Origin: Manduca sexta
Lineage: Eukaryota > Arthropoda > Insecta > Lepidoptera > Sphingidae
Length of the DNA: 64,000 nucleotides
Direction of reading: 5' to 3'
NCBI RefSeq assembly: GCF_014839805.1
Contig: NC_051134.1
Span: 11,873,170-11,937,169 of the forward strand
Part shown: piece by piece, positions 23,130-34,391 of the stretch
How positions within the stretch are numbered: position 1 is the stretch's first letter
How the letters are laid out: every line of letters begins with the position of its first letter
The notes under the pieces: model-generated
Told to the model about the DNA's origin: nothing
The model's database searches: none
What the model saw: only the letters and a program-made list of their open reading frames with translations
Translations under genes and position numbers: made by a program

Positions 23130-25560
23130 ATTTTTGTCTGCTTGTTACTTTACTCCAAGTAGATATTATATTGACTAGTTTGCTAGAATTCATACTTGTT
23201 AGACCTCACAGCCAGTACTAAATGTAGACCTACATATTTATATAAACAATTTAATGTACTATTGCTTTCGATTTGGTACATAAATAATGTTTATGGCAAA
23301 TATGAATTTTATTTCTATCATACACAAAACCCTGATAAATTGTTTAATGATTTAATCTTTGAACCTATGGATGATTATGGCAAAAAAGAACATAACTTAA
23401 CTAACTACTAATATATTAAATGAACTGCAAAATTTGTGTTTTTGTCTCTTTTAATTGTGAAGGTCAAATTTTATGACCTAATAGATTTATTATAATATCT
23501 ACACAATAATATCTATGTATACCTACTAAACTCTAGTCTTGATCAATATGAAATAATTTTGTTTACAATAAAACATGGCATTTTTTGGCTGTAATGCTGG
23601 ATTAGCCCAAAGAGAATTATAATATATATGGAAATAGAGAGCCTACTCGTTGGGTTTTTGTGCCAATCGACATAACGGCTGCTTCATACTTGTGAGGTAG
23701 AGGGCGTTCACGATTTTCGTTGCGTTTCACGATTCAGGTTTATTGTGTTTTATTATTTTGCAAACGGTTTTAAAAGTGCAGAAGACGGCAATCCAAGTAT
23801 TAAAATACTTAGAAGCAGATCTGTATTTGCTATGCCGTCGTAGTATAATATTTCTGACATCTTATTTACAGCGTACTTCTATCATTATCAATACATAATA
23901 ATTCGATAGTAATAAGATCTAAGAATAAGATCGTTAATCAGACAAACATCATATTGAAAATATTATTTTTATTTTATTTTTGCTATAACATTTTGTGTAC
24001 AAAATGCTTATAGTAAGTACTAATGATATTCACATTCAATATTAGATTTACAAAGTATTACACCTCTATTAAGCTATGTAAGCGCTGATAATTTGATCTT
24101 AGTTATTAATTATATTCAATGGAAAAGTAAACGATACTACTTTAAAATAAACTGTAATACACTGTAAAATTCCGAAATACTAAATAATAAAATATACTTA
24201 AAATTATTTTATGTCTAAAAATACATACTGTGACGAATGATAATTAATATTGATATTTATAATATGCTAAAACATTCTCAATTGTCAAACTATATTTTTA
24301 TAACAATTGATTTAACTTTATAAAAAATATATGAATTCTTTTGTATTTCGATAATCATTTTAATGTATCATCAAATAAATATCAAGTATCAATGTTCAAA
24401 TAAAAGAGAATTTATTATTTTTTTATAAAAATTGCCTAATAATATACGATTCAATATAGAAATACATAAAAATTTACAAATCTAGAACAGCAATTAACTC
24501 TGAAACATACTAGCTAGCCATATTATTTATCTTTGTCTTCATCAAAAAGGAAATTCGGATTCTAGCATTATCTTTCTACACAAACAAGTGAAACTAATAT
24601 TAACAAGAACAAACTTATTCTAAGCCAAACAAAATTATTTCACAAATAAGTCACGCTACTTTTAAAAATTGAAAATGTTCACTGGAAAAGAAATTAACAT
24701 CAAGTTTACAATGATCATTATACTTATCCATAGAAAAAGGAACTATAAAGATTAGCATTCATTAAAATATACTTTCTTCGTCATGCGAAGGTTGTTTTAC
24801 TTATGATAATAATATAAAAAATATTTTATGTAGATATCAAACAGATTAATTTAACAATTTGTTAAACAAGAAAGATTAAATAATTATAATAAGAACTGAT
24901 TTAAAACAGGTCTATGAAACCGGGTAGTAATTAACAGCGAAATGCGAATGCGATACAAATTGCCAATACATATTAGATATATACCATAACAGTGGGTATA
25001 TGATCTAAATAGAGTATGTACTAAAAAAAGGAGAGATTCGAACAATTTACGCGATAAAAGCAAAATAATTTCGCACTTGTGTACATGATATTATCTTTAA
25101 ATTGCCATCACTTAACTATTAATTATGGGTTACGTGGTGGTTAAATTACAACATACAATAAACACAAAATGAGCATTATGATCAAATAACGAAATCATAA
25201 ATAAGTCGTATACAAAATGATAATTATTACATAAAATATAAAGGAAGTAATGCGAATTGCTGCAGAAATGTAGGTACCGGTTGTAACATTAACAAAACAT
25301 CAACTAAAGCAAGCAGGTCGACGCAGGAACGATTGAATATTTTCTGAACGATGCAATATTATTAGGCGACACAGAAGGGATATATATAAATTAATCCTCT
25401 ATCAACCTGGTATAGCTGGTCCTTCGTTAATTTGACACCTGTATAACTAAAAGCAGATAAGTATGTATTCCTTCTTCGAGCCAATTTGTAATTATATGTA
25501 CAGTCATGATGCTATAGTGAAAAGTGCGCCGTTTTATGTGCAATTTTGTTAGTCTATGAC
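23130..25560. other. AT-rich intergenic sequence
   Basis: No gene, repeat with definable ends or promoter was recognised. A plus-strand ORF at 23196-23411 is probably chance. Confidence 0.4.
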
Positions 25561-25582
25561 GCGTCTATTTGTAAAACGTCTT

Positions 25583-25892
25583 TGCCGGTGCCACACACAG
25601 ACAAATATTAGAACACTTGTTTGAACTCATGTTTGGCACGGGTATTTGCGTATTTGTATTCTATTACAGACACTGACCAATTTTATTTTTTTTTGGCTTT
25701 TACTTTTAGGTTTCCATATATAATCAGTTCTCATTCAAGCAACTCGATAACTTTGAACGCTAGATGTGTGGTCGTAAAACCGATACCGAATGACAAGATA
25801 ATACGTAAACATTTAAACAAACTTTGCACAAATACGAAAATTCCCGTGCCACACATGAGTTCAAATATTTTTGTTATCTGTGGCGCCGGCAT
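25583..25892. repeat. long imperfect inverted repeat, probable miniature element
   Basis: The left arm (25583-25658) reads TGCCGGTGCCACACACAG... TTTGAACTCATGTTTGGCAC ...CGTATTTGT. The right arm (25828-25892) is its imperfect reverse complement (ACAAATACG... GTGCCACACATGAGTTCAAA ...TGGCGCCGGC). About 170 bases separate them. The ORFs drawn through it on both strands are by-products of the palindrome. The outermost boundaries and target duplication are not clear. Confidence 0.6.
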
Positions 25893-26468
25893 AATATTAT
25901 CTTTTGACATTGATAAATGACGATGTCTTAGTTTTTTTAATAAAAAAGAAAGGTGGACCAAGGAACAACTTTATTCAACTGTATGTGTGACGTCATCAAG
26001 AATTTCTCGGTTTTTTATTTTTTTGTTTCTTTGAAATTAAGTATTCAAAAAATATGAAAAATACATAATCGTACTCAGAGTAGAAAAATTAAGAAATGGT
26101 ATTTTTGTTTAAGGCACGTTAACATTTTGAAATGTTAATTTTACGCTGAAGCTGTTGTCCATGAAGGATACATCAGTAAAAAGAATCACACTTGGACTTG
26201 ATAATTTATCTATTTTAAGAAACATTGTAGGGTTAAACTCAAATCAAAGTCGTTTGCCCTTATGGTAATTTTAAAGAATCTTTTAGTAAGGGACCGTAAA
26301 CACTGTAGTCACAAGAAATCAATCTTATGAGACTGCTAATCATTTTTGTAGATACATATTCTATTTTTAAGATGGGACAGCAAGGGCAGCACCTTTTACC
26401 ATTTAAATATGAACGTGAAATATAAAAAAAAATCTGTATAAATAATAATAAACAATACGTGAACAAAA

Positions 26469-26675
26469 AGCGGCGTTGGCCTAGTTGATTGTGGAACGGA
26501 CTGCCAAGACGAATGTCCGCAGGTTCAAATCCAAAGGCACACACCTCGGACGTCTCTAAAAAAATTATGTGTATATTCTTTGTGAATTATCGCTTGCTTC
26601 AACGGTGAAGGAAAACATCGTGAGGAAACCTACAAACCTGGGAAATTCTCTAGAGGAATTTTCAAGGTTGTGTAT
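26469..26675 (+). repeat. tRNA-derived SINE, second family
   Basis: It begins AAGCGGCGTTGGCCTAGTTG (A-box region) and has a B-box-like GGTTCAAATCC about 45 bases on. The body follows with GTGAAGGAAAACATCGTGAG and AACCTACAAACCTGGGAAAT. It is truncated before the 3' tail. A longer copy in opposite orientation lies at 36.85-37.19 kb. Confidence 0.8.
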
Positions 26676-26840
26676 CACTACTACTACGTTGTGACTATAG
26701 GTTATATATCATCACGCTATGATCAAAAGGAGCGGAGCAGTAATGAAAACTGTAGCAAAAAGGGGGGAACTTTCTAACTTTTGAGAGATTTAAACGAAAA
26801 ACTATATCACGCGGGCGGAGCCGCGGGCAAAAGCTAGTTT
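26676..26840 (-). repeat. truncated dispersed repeat, 'CGCGGGCGGAGCCGCGGG' type
   Basis: Read on the minus strand it starts ACTAGCTTTTGCCCGCGGCT and runs through TAGCGTGATGATATATAACC. It is a relative of the 14.9 kb repeat, joined directly to the end of the SINE. Confidence 0.55.
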
Positions 26841-27084
26841 ACAATAAATAAAAATCGCTACACCCGTTCAATGAATTAAATAAATTGTTAAGTAAAAGTG
26901 TGAAATCTACTAACTGACGACATTCTGCTGGAATTCTGCTCTTGCTAGAAAAAGAGCATTTTTAATGTGAAGCAAACTCTTGTATCTTTGTATGGATCAT
27001 ATGACACAGACAAAAAGACCAAAGCAAAAACAATCTTTTTCCTTTATTTCCAACAGTGGAAAATTATAGGATTTATTCCTGCGA

Positions 27085-27357
27085 TTATATTAATTTGGCT
27101 TTTACAGTTCTTGATGATGGTAGAGTAAAATACTTGCATAAAAGTTTGTAATATTTAGGACGTTTTTTTGAATAAAGACAATGACAATTTTTTTTCCTCT
27201 GGTGAAAATCGTCTTCCCTTCGCTTTCGTAAATGTTTTATATTTTTTTGGAATAAACCAATTTGAGTATTGTATACCGCGTGTCTTCGGGACCTACTTGT
27301 AAGGCAGTAGATATGGTCCGAAAATACTTTAGTAATATCTGAAAAATAAAACATTAA
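27085..27357 (-). pseudogene. remnant resembling a P-element/THAP9 transposase
   Basis: Two adjoining minus-strand segments, one base apart in frame, read FSPEEKKLSLSLFKKT (about 27164-27210) and PKYYKLLCKYFTLPSSRTVK (about 27095-27152). The pattern 'F(S/T)xEEKxxALxLFxxSPKxYxxLxxxFxLPSxRT' is what I know from the region after the THAP and coiled-coil parts of P-element and THAP9-like transposases. The frame change and an in-frame stop show decay. Upstream sequence on the same strand is open but unrecognised. No terminal repeats were found. Family assignment is by motif memory only. Confidence 0.35.
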
Positions 27358-30300
27358 TGAATATTACTGTTCGAGCAAGGAAAAGTAACTTGTTGAGTAG
27401 GACATATAAGAAGCGGTACATTTGTCCCGTACATAACGTCAAAAAGGAAGAGTGGCTCAAAATTATATATTGTACTACTTTAAACTTTATGTCGCGGCAG
27501 TCGCGTTACTCATTCTCCGTGGTTAACTATAGGACGAGGACAGAGAGGTAGACAATTACAATAGGACGTTATTTTACAATGAACATTATGGTACTGCGTT
27601 TCGAGTCGCGAGTCAGAGGAAAGTATTTTGAGTGTTATCATTACAAAATACTGTAAGGCGCACATTAAAGCGCCTCGCCTCAGTACGCCTCGCCTAATTT
27701 GAAGTAGGACATTGTACCGGCTCAATGTTAAAATGAGGCTACTCTTACAAACTCGTTTTCATGTCATGTCCTACCCAATTCTAATTAGTAACTATACGTT
27801 ATCAAATATAGGATGATAATTTTGACAGCTCCTTCACATGAAGTTTCGTATTTTTTCGGTAAAATTTACTACAGGTAATATCATATTTTATTTTGAAGTG
27901 CCACTCATTATCATAATGAACAATCACGGACTATCGCAAATCCCCATTGAAATAAAATAAATCGATAATATAAAAATTTGCATTTAAATTTAATTATATT
28001 ATTTTTGCAAATATTCGAGTTGTTTGTAATTTATCACATTTATTGGTAAAAAAATCTATAATTAATATATCTAATGTTTTCACGATTTAAATAGTTAACA
28101 CAATGATAACTGCAAGTGGTGTAGGGTTTAAAAAAAACATAAATGGAAATGGCTTACCAATAATAAATAGATAATTCAATAAAAAAATATTTATATCATC
28201 TGAACATACCAAATAATTATGCAACTATCGATATCAAGTTTTATAAAAATGGTAATCGATAATCGAATACGTTCAAAAACGATTATACCTTAGCCTCATC
28301 ATTAGTGTGATTTGTCAAAATTAACATCCTAAATTTTAAAAAGGTTTAGTAAACATTTTCACAACTTTAAGTAAGATATGTATATAGCATTACCGGTGAG
28401 ATATGTGCTTCTTTCGGCCATTAAATCCATATATCAGTGTGATATATCGTATGCCGTCAGTGTGATATATTTAAGGGTACAACATCTAGTCTAAGCACTT
28501 TTAAGGAGATATATAATATATAAGTATCTGAATCAGTTCAACCTGTAAATCTTGGCGCAACATGTGGAAAACATCTTACCTAGATTCAAAGTGGGAAATG
28601 TAGTTCTACATAAAGCACCAATATATAATTTATAACAGCTCTCAAAGTGCTTATGTATATGTGTACCGCAAGTTTTTTATGTATATTCTTGTCCTCTGTT
28701 AAGAGTTTTGTCGAGAACTTTAATTCAAACTTGAAACCTTTTGTCCTGCCAGGATTTCCACCTATAACTAGTTGCTTTAGGGACATAATGTAATGGTCCT
28801 GAAAAATAATACAATAATTTATTAAAATATAATAAATAATAAATGATGCCATGTATTTATAACACAATACAAATGCAAGGAATTAGTCCATTAGAGATAC
28901 AGCTCTGAAATTTGTTTATTCAATAGTCAAACCAAAATAAGTATATTAAACCAAGATGACGTAATAACGACAATCTTGTCTACCAACAGATTTTTCATAG
29001 TTTAAAATCAAAAATGAATATCGCATAATTTTAAGGTATGCAGATTCCCACACGTATTTTAAAAAAGACTATTTAAATGAGCAGATTTCGCCATCGCGGT
29101 GACTGAGTAAATATTATGTACGATTTTAATGAGTGCTATCGATATTATTTTTATAAAAAATATAAATGTCATTTACCATCAATCGCACAACCAAGATAAC
29201 ATGAGACATTTTGTCCAAATATTTTATCAGTTCCTTATCGCGTGCAAAACAAATAACAAAGCCCGGGGTGAATTAGTAAGAAGGCAGCGGTGGTCCGTTT
29301 GAATAAGCAAAGTTCTTTCATTATTGAGGAAATCGTAATCGAACTTATCGCACACAAACTGCAATGGGAAATTTGAAAATTTTCAACCGGAATTGAAATT
29401 ACGGAAACAAGGCGATATTGCCACTTAATGCAATAAATATTTTAACATGCTTATGAGAAAATAGATATGTAATTTATTGGAAACTAGAATAAAATTTAAA
29501 AAGTATGCGTTGTTTTGTTTATAATTGTATTAATAAAATGGAAAAATTAAATTAAGCTTCAGTTGTCATGTTACAACAAAAGGAGAACTTTAATATTTTA
29601 CCATTTAATAACAATCATCAGATATTGTGGCAACTCGTTTGAAATTGTGTCAGACGACTTGCCACAATCTCTGTCATTGTGTCAGTCAATTTTTTATCGT
29701 ATTTCGTTCGGAATTTTCAGTAATGCATATTTTTTTTTAATTAATTAAAATAGCCTCTGACATTTGTTTTTATGTTTTTACTTATCTAATTTAATTACGT
29801 ACATAATTATTTTATAAATAGGGATAAAAGGCATGATTAGTGTTTCGAAAACTTATTCTCCAGTGTCATCTAACTGAAAGTATCTTACAACAAAATTAAT
29901 TTGAGGTTAGACCAAAAACAAATAGAGTGACTGTTTGAGAGTGACATACCCCTGGATTAGCCTATGTCAATTTGAGTTTCTTAAAATTGTCTATTCGTAC
30001 CTCGAAGGTCTAATATTGTTGTTATAGTATTGATAATGATTGTCGATTTTACGTACAAGTTGCGACCACTTATCACCAACTGATTGCATGCTTGATCACA
30101 TTTTGTTGTAAAAAAAAATCCTGTAATTCGATAGCAAATGTACACATTTTTGTCCTTAACGTAATTTATTTTGTTTTAAATATACACAGTCCAATAACTA
30201 TAAGTAAAAACAGGAATCGATAATTTATTGAAATTCTATTATTTACGAAGTACTTAATCAAACATAAAGAAGTACTTATTTTTGGATAATTCCACATAAA

Positions 30301-30600
30301 TAATTTTAAATCAATAAACTTATTTATAAATTGTAACAAAAGTATACAATTAAAATAGTAGGCAATGGTAGTTTTAATGAAGAGTAAACTATTATGTGAA
30401 AAATATAGGAGGTTTTAAGAGTTACTATGACTACTTACATATCTTAATATTGAAGTTTGTTCCGCGTTACGAATTCGTACGTTTAGCTACGTTTTTATGC
30501 CTTCAATTAAGTTTTAATTATTAAAATATGGAAAAAGCTAATAGAAGATAATTTGGAAAAGGTGAGTTATTTTTGTCGCTTGTCACGTCTTCATAGGTAT
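27358..30600. other. AT-rich sequence, mostly unassigned
   Basis: This contains the candidate exon at 28.67-28.80 kb. Small local repeats include GTGTGATATAT (twice) near 28435-28470 and CGCCTCGCCT (twice) near 27670-27700. No other gene was supported. Confidence 0.35.
28667..28798 (-). CDS. candidate internal exon, unrecognised
   Basis: A good acceptor (TTATTTTTCAG) is followed on the minus strand by 44 open codons starting DHYIMSLKQLVIGGNPG, with a weak possible donor (GCG|GTACAC). The peptide is basic and soluble-looking (GRTKGFKFELKF) with no domain that I know. Alternatively the frame runs on to a stop at 28586. Partner exons were not found. It may be chance. Confidence 0.22.
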
Positions 30601-30606
30601 ATTCAA

Positions 30607-30612
30607 TTTATT
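30607..30612 (-). terminator. polyadenylation signal of the Ly6 gene
   Basis: AATAAA on the minus strand lies about 156 bases past the Ly6 stop codon, implying a short 3' UTR. Confidence 0.5.
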
Positions 30613-30767
30613 AATTTCATTATATCTACATATTTTAAAAGATATGCATTTTATTCAATTAAAATTACTGAGAAGATACACAAGTAACACAACCGATATT
30701 TTTATCGGAAATAAATATAATTTTCATATTTGACTAGACATATTTAAAGTAAACAAATTCGCCCGAA

Positions 30768-31995
30768 TCATAATAATGTTAATCCTAGTGCCATTGTAAG
30801 AGCTGTAAAACTTTTCAATAATTTTTCTGCGCCGGATCCGAAATTGCAAAGAGACGTGGTACAGCATGATGTGCAGGCGTATAACTTTGTCCGTTCCCCA
30901 ATCACGATGCAGCCCGGCTCGCAATGTTTTGTACAGTTGCGCTCAAGTGCCCACATTTTTAAAGCAGTAGTTGAGTTTTCTGTGGATGTCGTGTAGGAAA
31001 ATCGTTTTACCTGAAAAAAACGAAATCAATCCGTTGCATGTTTAAATAAAATGTCTGATAGTACCCAATAGATAATTTGTGGTAGATAGTGATTAATGAC
31101 TATGTCCGTACCTACTAACTTTGTGGTACGCCTATCTATATTACGCAAATGTTTGCATTTCGCTTATCGTGATTTCGCGTACATTAGTTGCGCTCAATAT
31201 TATAATATTAATCGTGAATAACATAATACATTAGACGTATTATCTTGTATGAGATTAATTCATTTTCAAGTACTTATTATTGTGCCTATGCGAAAAAAAC
31301 TAACCATGCACATTCTTCGGTCGTTATGGCACTTGTGTATGAGCGTAGAATTGTTTTGGCGTAAATCCGCGCATTTGTCTTCAGGGACTTCAGCAAGGCA
31401 TTTGTAGCACCATAGCTCATTGTTGGGCCTGGCTGCTGCTGATGTGACGTGGACACTGTCTCGCAATAAATCGCAGCTACCATATTCTGGAAACATAAAT
31501 CACGTGAATTAGTTGCTTGTTTACAAAGTTCAGAATTAACAAAATAGAAAAAACAGAAGTATATGATTAGTTCTATTTATTAGTTTCAGGCGTCTATTCT
31601 ATGCGAGGGCATACTTATGGTACACATAGGTTATGACACATTAACGATGTTACAATACGGAACTTATTTATGAAATTGTAATTACTTAATTAGATTGAAA
31701 AATGAATACCAGACAGATTCAATATATGGCTCTCTAATTTGGGAATATATTTGAATCAAAGGATGAACATTGAAGCGAAAAGATGACAGCACACACAAAA
31801 CAACTATGACGTACGTCACGGAAAGTTTTGAGCTACCTGCAGCGCTTACAGTGGTGGGAGGATTTTAAGAATGATAACATGCAACTATAATATAAACAAG
31901 CGATCGGTGATTTAAGGACTAAATATAGGATGATATGTCTATTTTCACTTACCAATACCGAGAAATGGCAACAAGAGCAATATCAAAGACAGCAT
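30768..31995 (-). CDS. GPI-anchored Ly6/uPAR (three-finger) domain protein
   Basis: Three exons, 31953-31995, 31305-31486 and 30768-31010, join cleanly (phases 1 and 0) to give 155 residues. Residues 1-14 (MLSLILLLLPFLGI) form a signal peptide. Residues 39-131 hold the cysteine pattern of the Ly6 fold: WCYKC, KC, KC, MC, NC, HC, GC, AC, SCC and the terminal LCN (130-131), which closes these domains. A hydrophobic tail without basic end (FTALTMALGLTLL), preceded by small residues (FGSGA), predicts a GPI anchor. N-glycosylation sites include NST and NCT. The protein should sit on the outer face of the plasma membrane. Insect relatives act in septate junctions, sleep regulation and ion-channel trafficking, but I cannot assign this one to a named orthologue. 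All splice sites are GT-AG. Confidence 0.88.
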
Positions 31996-32220
31996 GATGT
32001 CTAACGTTTGAAGTGCGCATGTGCCAGCCTCCAGATTATCGATCTCGTCTGGACCACGACAGACCTGTTGCTGGTCCAGGGAAGCTCCGCCTTTGACACA
32101 TCCCCACCCTGAGGCTCGACAGGAACACTTTGATCAAGGGAAAGAGTCTTAACTTTTCGAGTTCTTTTGAAAATTAAAACTTGCTACGCTATTGGGGACA
32201 GTCGAACGGTATATAAGTAA
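31996..32220 (-). promoter_or_regulatory. Ly6 gene 5' UTR and possible TATA promoter
   Basis: Just upstream of the Ly6 ATG lies a GC-richer stretch (32000-32130) that could be an unspliced 5' UTR. A TATATA at 32209-32214 could be a TATA box about 200 bases before the start codon. A further 5' exon cannot be excluded. Confidence 0.3.
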
Positions 32221-32791
32221 TGAAGGAATTAAAAAATATTGCTGTAAATTTGTATTTGTGGGAGTGGAAATCGTTTTTGGTTATTTTCATTGTTAGACAC
32301 CTTCTTTATTCATAGTAAGTATTCTATAAATAGCTGGAAAATGATGTAATGTACGTTAAATGTTAATGATAAGTGATGGAGTACTTAGGTAGCTATTGGG
32401 TATTGGAGTGGTGCGTAATTATCAAGTAATAAGAGATTTAAAAATCTTGCAGCTGGCTTTTGAGGGCCGATTTAGTTCACCTCTTTAAAATTTACCATTT
32501 TCATAGAGTCACACAAATTGAATAAAATTGTAAATCTTGACCGTTTCGCGGAAATTGCAATATAGATTATAATATTATTATTTTTTTAATATTTTGTATT
32601 AATGGGTGTATGAAAATATAAACTGCGGACAGAGAATTATAGAGTTTAAAATTTATCAGGGTACAACACAATTCATAAACTTAGAATGAAATTTATTTAG
32701 GTTACCGAAGCGTTAGATGTCGCTACTGTTCTGATAACCAAATTCCAATGTACGTATATTTTGCGGTTCCTACGTCGAAAGGGCCTAATTT

Positions 32792-32797
32792 TATTTA
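32792..32797 (-). terminator. possible polyadenylation signal after the 32.9 kb terminal exon
   Basis: TTTATT on the plus strand, which is AATAAA on the minus strand, lies about 62 bases beyond the candidate stop codon. Confidence 0.4.
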
Positions 32798-32859
32798 AAA
32801 ACATATTTCAAAGCTATGTTATGAGTTTAGATTGAATTATGATGTGATTTTGGTGGACT

Positions 32860-32901
32860 TTATGGAGTGGCATAACCGTCATACGAACCGGCTCCATGTA
32901 C
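32860..32901 (-). CDS. candidate terminal exon of an unrecognised upstream gene
   Basis: A strong acceptor (TTTTTTTCTTTACAG) is followed on the minus strand by 13 codons, VHGAGSYDGYATP, and TAA if read in phase 0. A second phase is also open, to a stop about 45 bases farther on. An AATAAA on the minus strand at about 32792-32797 lies 60 bases past the stop. Acceptor, short coding end and signal together suggest a true last exon. The rest of the gene would be to the right, with the mariner inside its last intron. The product is unknown. Confidence 0.45.
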   Translation of the reverse strand, partial: VHGAGSYDGYATP

Positions 32902-33084
32902 CTGTAAAGAAAAAAATATGGTGTATATTATACATATAGTATTGTGGTAAATTTTACGTATATTTAGAAAATATTGGATCGAGCTTGAATGGCACATGGG
33001 TATTTAATTATTCACGTGCATATTATTCATATTTAACTATATCTGGACACCTCTGTATAGCGCATTAGCAAATAAGCCAATATA

Positions 33085-34389
33085 CCTAGTCTTGCCATAA
33101 ATATTGTAATAAAGAAAAAAGAAAATTGTTAACTGCAAATAACATTTATTACTTTTACAGTGTGTCAGTTTAATACATAAATATAAAACAATTAAAAATA
33201 TAAAAAGCTTATTCGAAGTGGTCTCCATTGGCTGCAATACAGTCCTTTAAACGATGAGGCCAGTTATCAATAGAAGCACGCACTCTTTCCATGGGAAAAT
33301 TCTTCACTGCCAATCGTATAGATTGTTTTAGGGACTCCAAATTATCATGGCGTTTAGAGCAAGCTGTACTCTCTAAAACTGACCACAAATCATAATCCAG
33401 CGGATTAAGATCGGGACTAGACGACGGCCAGTCTTCAGCTCTGATGAAGTCCGAAACGTTCGATTCCAACCAAGACTGCGTGGACCGAGCTTTATGACCC
33501 GGCGCCGAGTCTTGCTGGAAGGACCATACTTGGTTATTGAACATGGTGATGTTAAGGGGCTTAACTACCTTCTCAAGAATGGTATCTTGATACACTTGTG
33601 CCGATGTTTTGATACCTTTTCACAAAAATATGGCTCAGTCACTCCTTCATAGCTAACACCCCACCAAACCATCACTGAAGTCGGATAATGTCCACGTTGC
33701 ACTCTGTCGACTAATTGGGAAGCTTCCTTAGAGCTTTGAGCATAAATACGGTCATTTTGTTTGTTAAAATGTTGCTCAATTGTAAAAATTTTCTCATCCG
33801 TAAACAAAATTTTTCTGTGACCTCCCTTTGCGTACCGCTTCAGTAGTTGTTTCGATTTTACCACCCTATTCTTCTTTAAATTATCAGTTAAGAAATGGCC
33901 AGTGCGTCTCTTATAGGCTGCAAGTCCTAAGTCATCTTTTAAAATACGCGACATGGTTCTAGGTGCTATCTTCATTTCCCGAGATAAAATCTTTTGCTTT
34001 CGGACAGGATTTCTTCGAATTCTTTCCCTTACTGCTTTGACCACCTTTTTCGTACGAACACTACGTGGACGGCCAGATCTTTTCTGTCACAAACAGAGGA
34101 GGTCTCATTGTACCTATTAATAGCCCGGTACACAAACATTTTACTAATACCAAGTGTATGGAGAGTTTTAAAAATTGCATTTGGCTCCATACCTACTTTG
34201 TGTAATGCTATCACAGCGATTCGGTTCTCTTTATCACCCCACACCATTTTAATATCGCAAAATATTTTACAATGTATTGGCGCCAAAATGAGAAAACACA
34301 ATGAACAATCGTATAAAAATGACAGATTCGAAATTCAAATGTAATATTTTTTTATAATTAAGTGTAACAGTATTTATGGCCAGACTAAG
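33085..34389 (-). mobile_element. maT-type Tc1/mariner element (DD37D)
   Basis: A 1305-bp element is flanked by TA at 33083-33084 and 34390-34391. The inverted ends read CCTAGTCTTGCCATAAATA (left) and CTTAGTCTGGCCATAAATAC (right, opposite strand), matching over about 25 bases with a few differences. The size is normal for the family. It encodes a transposase on the minus strand with catalytic spacing DD37D, the mark of maT elements. Good end preservation suggests a fairly recent insertion. It lies upstream (to the right) of the 32.9 kb exon and probably within that gene's intron. Confidence 0.85.
33209..34247 (-). pseudogene. maT transposase broken by two one-base deletions
   Basis: The start ATG at 34247 opens MVWGDKENRIAVIALHKVG, a helix-turn-helix DNA-binding domain. 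The frame shifts at an A run near 34079, just before RSGRPRSVRTKK (the GRPR-like motif between the two DNA-binding subdomains). It continues through ILFTDEKIFTIEQ (first catalytic Asp) and VMVWWGVSYEGVTEP. A second shift near 33617 (one G missing) is followed by WSFQQDSAPGHKARSTQ (second Asp) and SSPDLNPLDYDLW (third Asp). There are 37 residues between the second and third Asp. The C-terminus NGDHFE ends at the TAA at 33209. The full frame would be about 346 residues, the usual length. All three catalytic residues survive. The gene is non-functional as it stands. Confidence 0.88.
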
Positions 34390-34391
34390 TA

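Noticed and set aside
25621..25961. ORFs of 99 and 76 codons on opposite strands
   Set aside because: They lie in and around the arms of a long inverted repeat and mirror each other.
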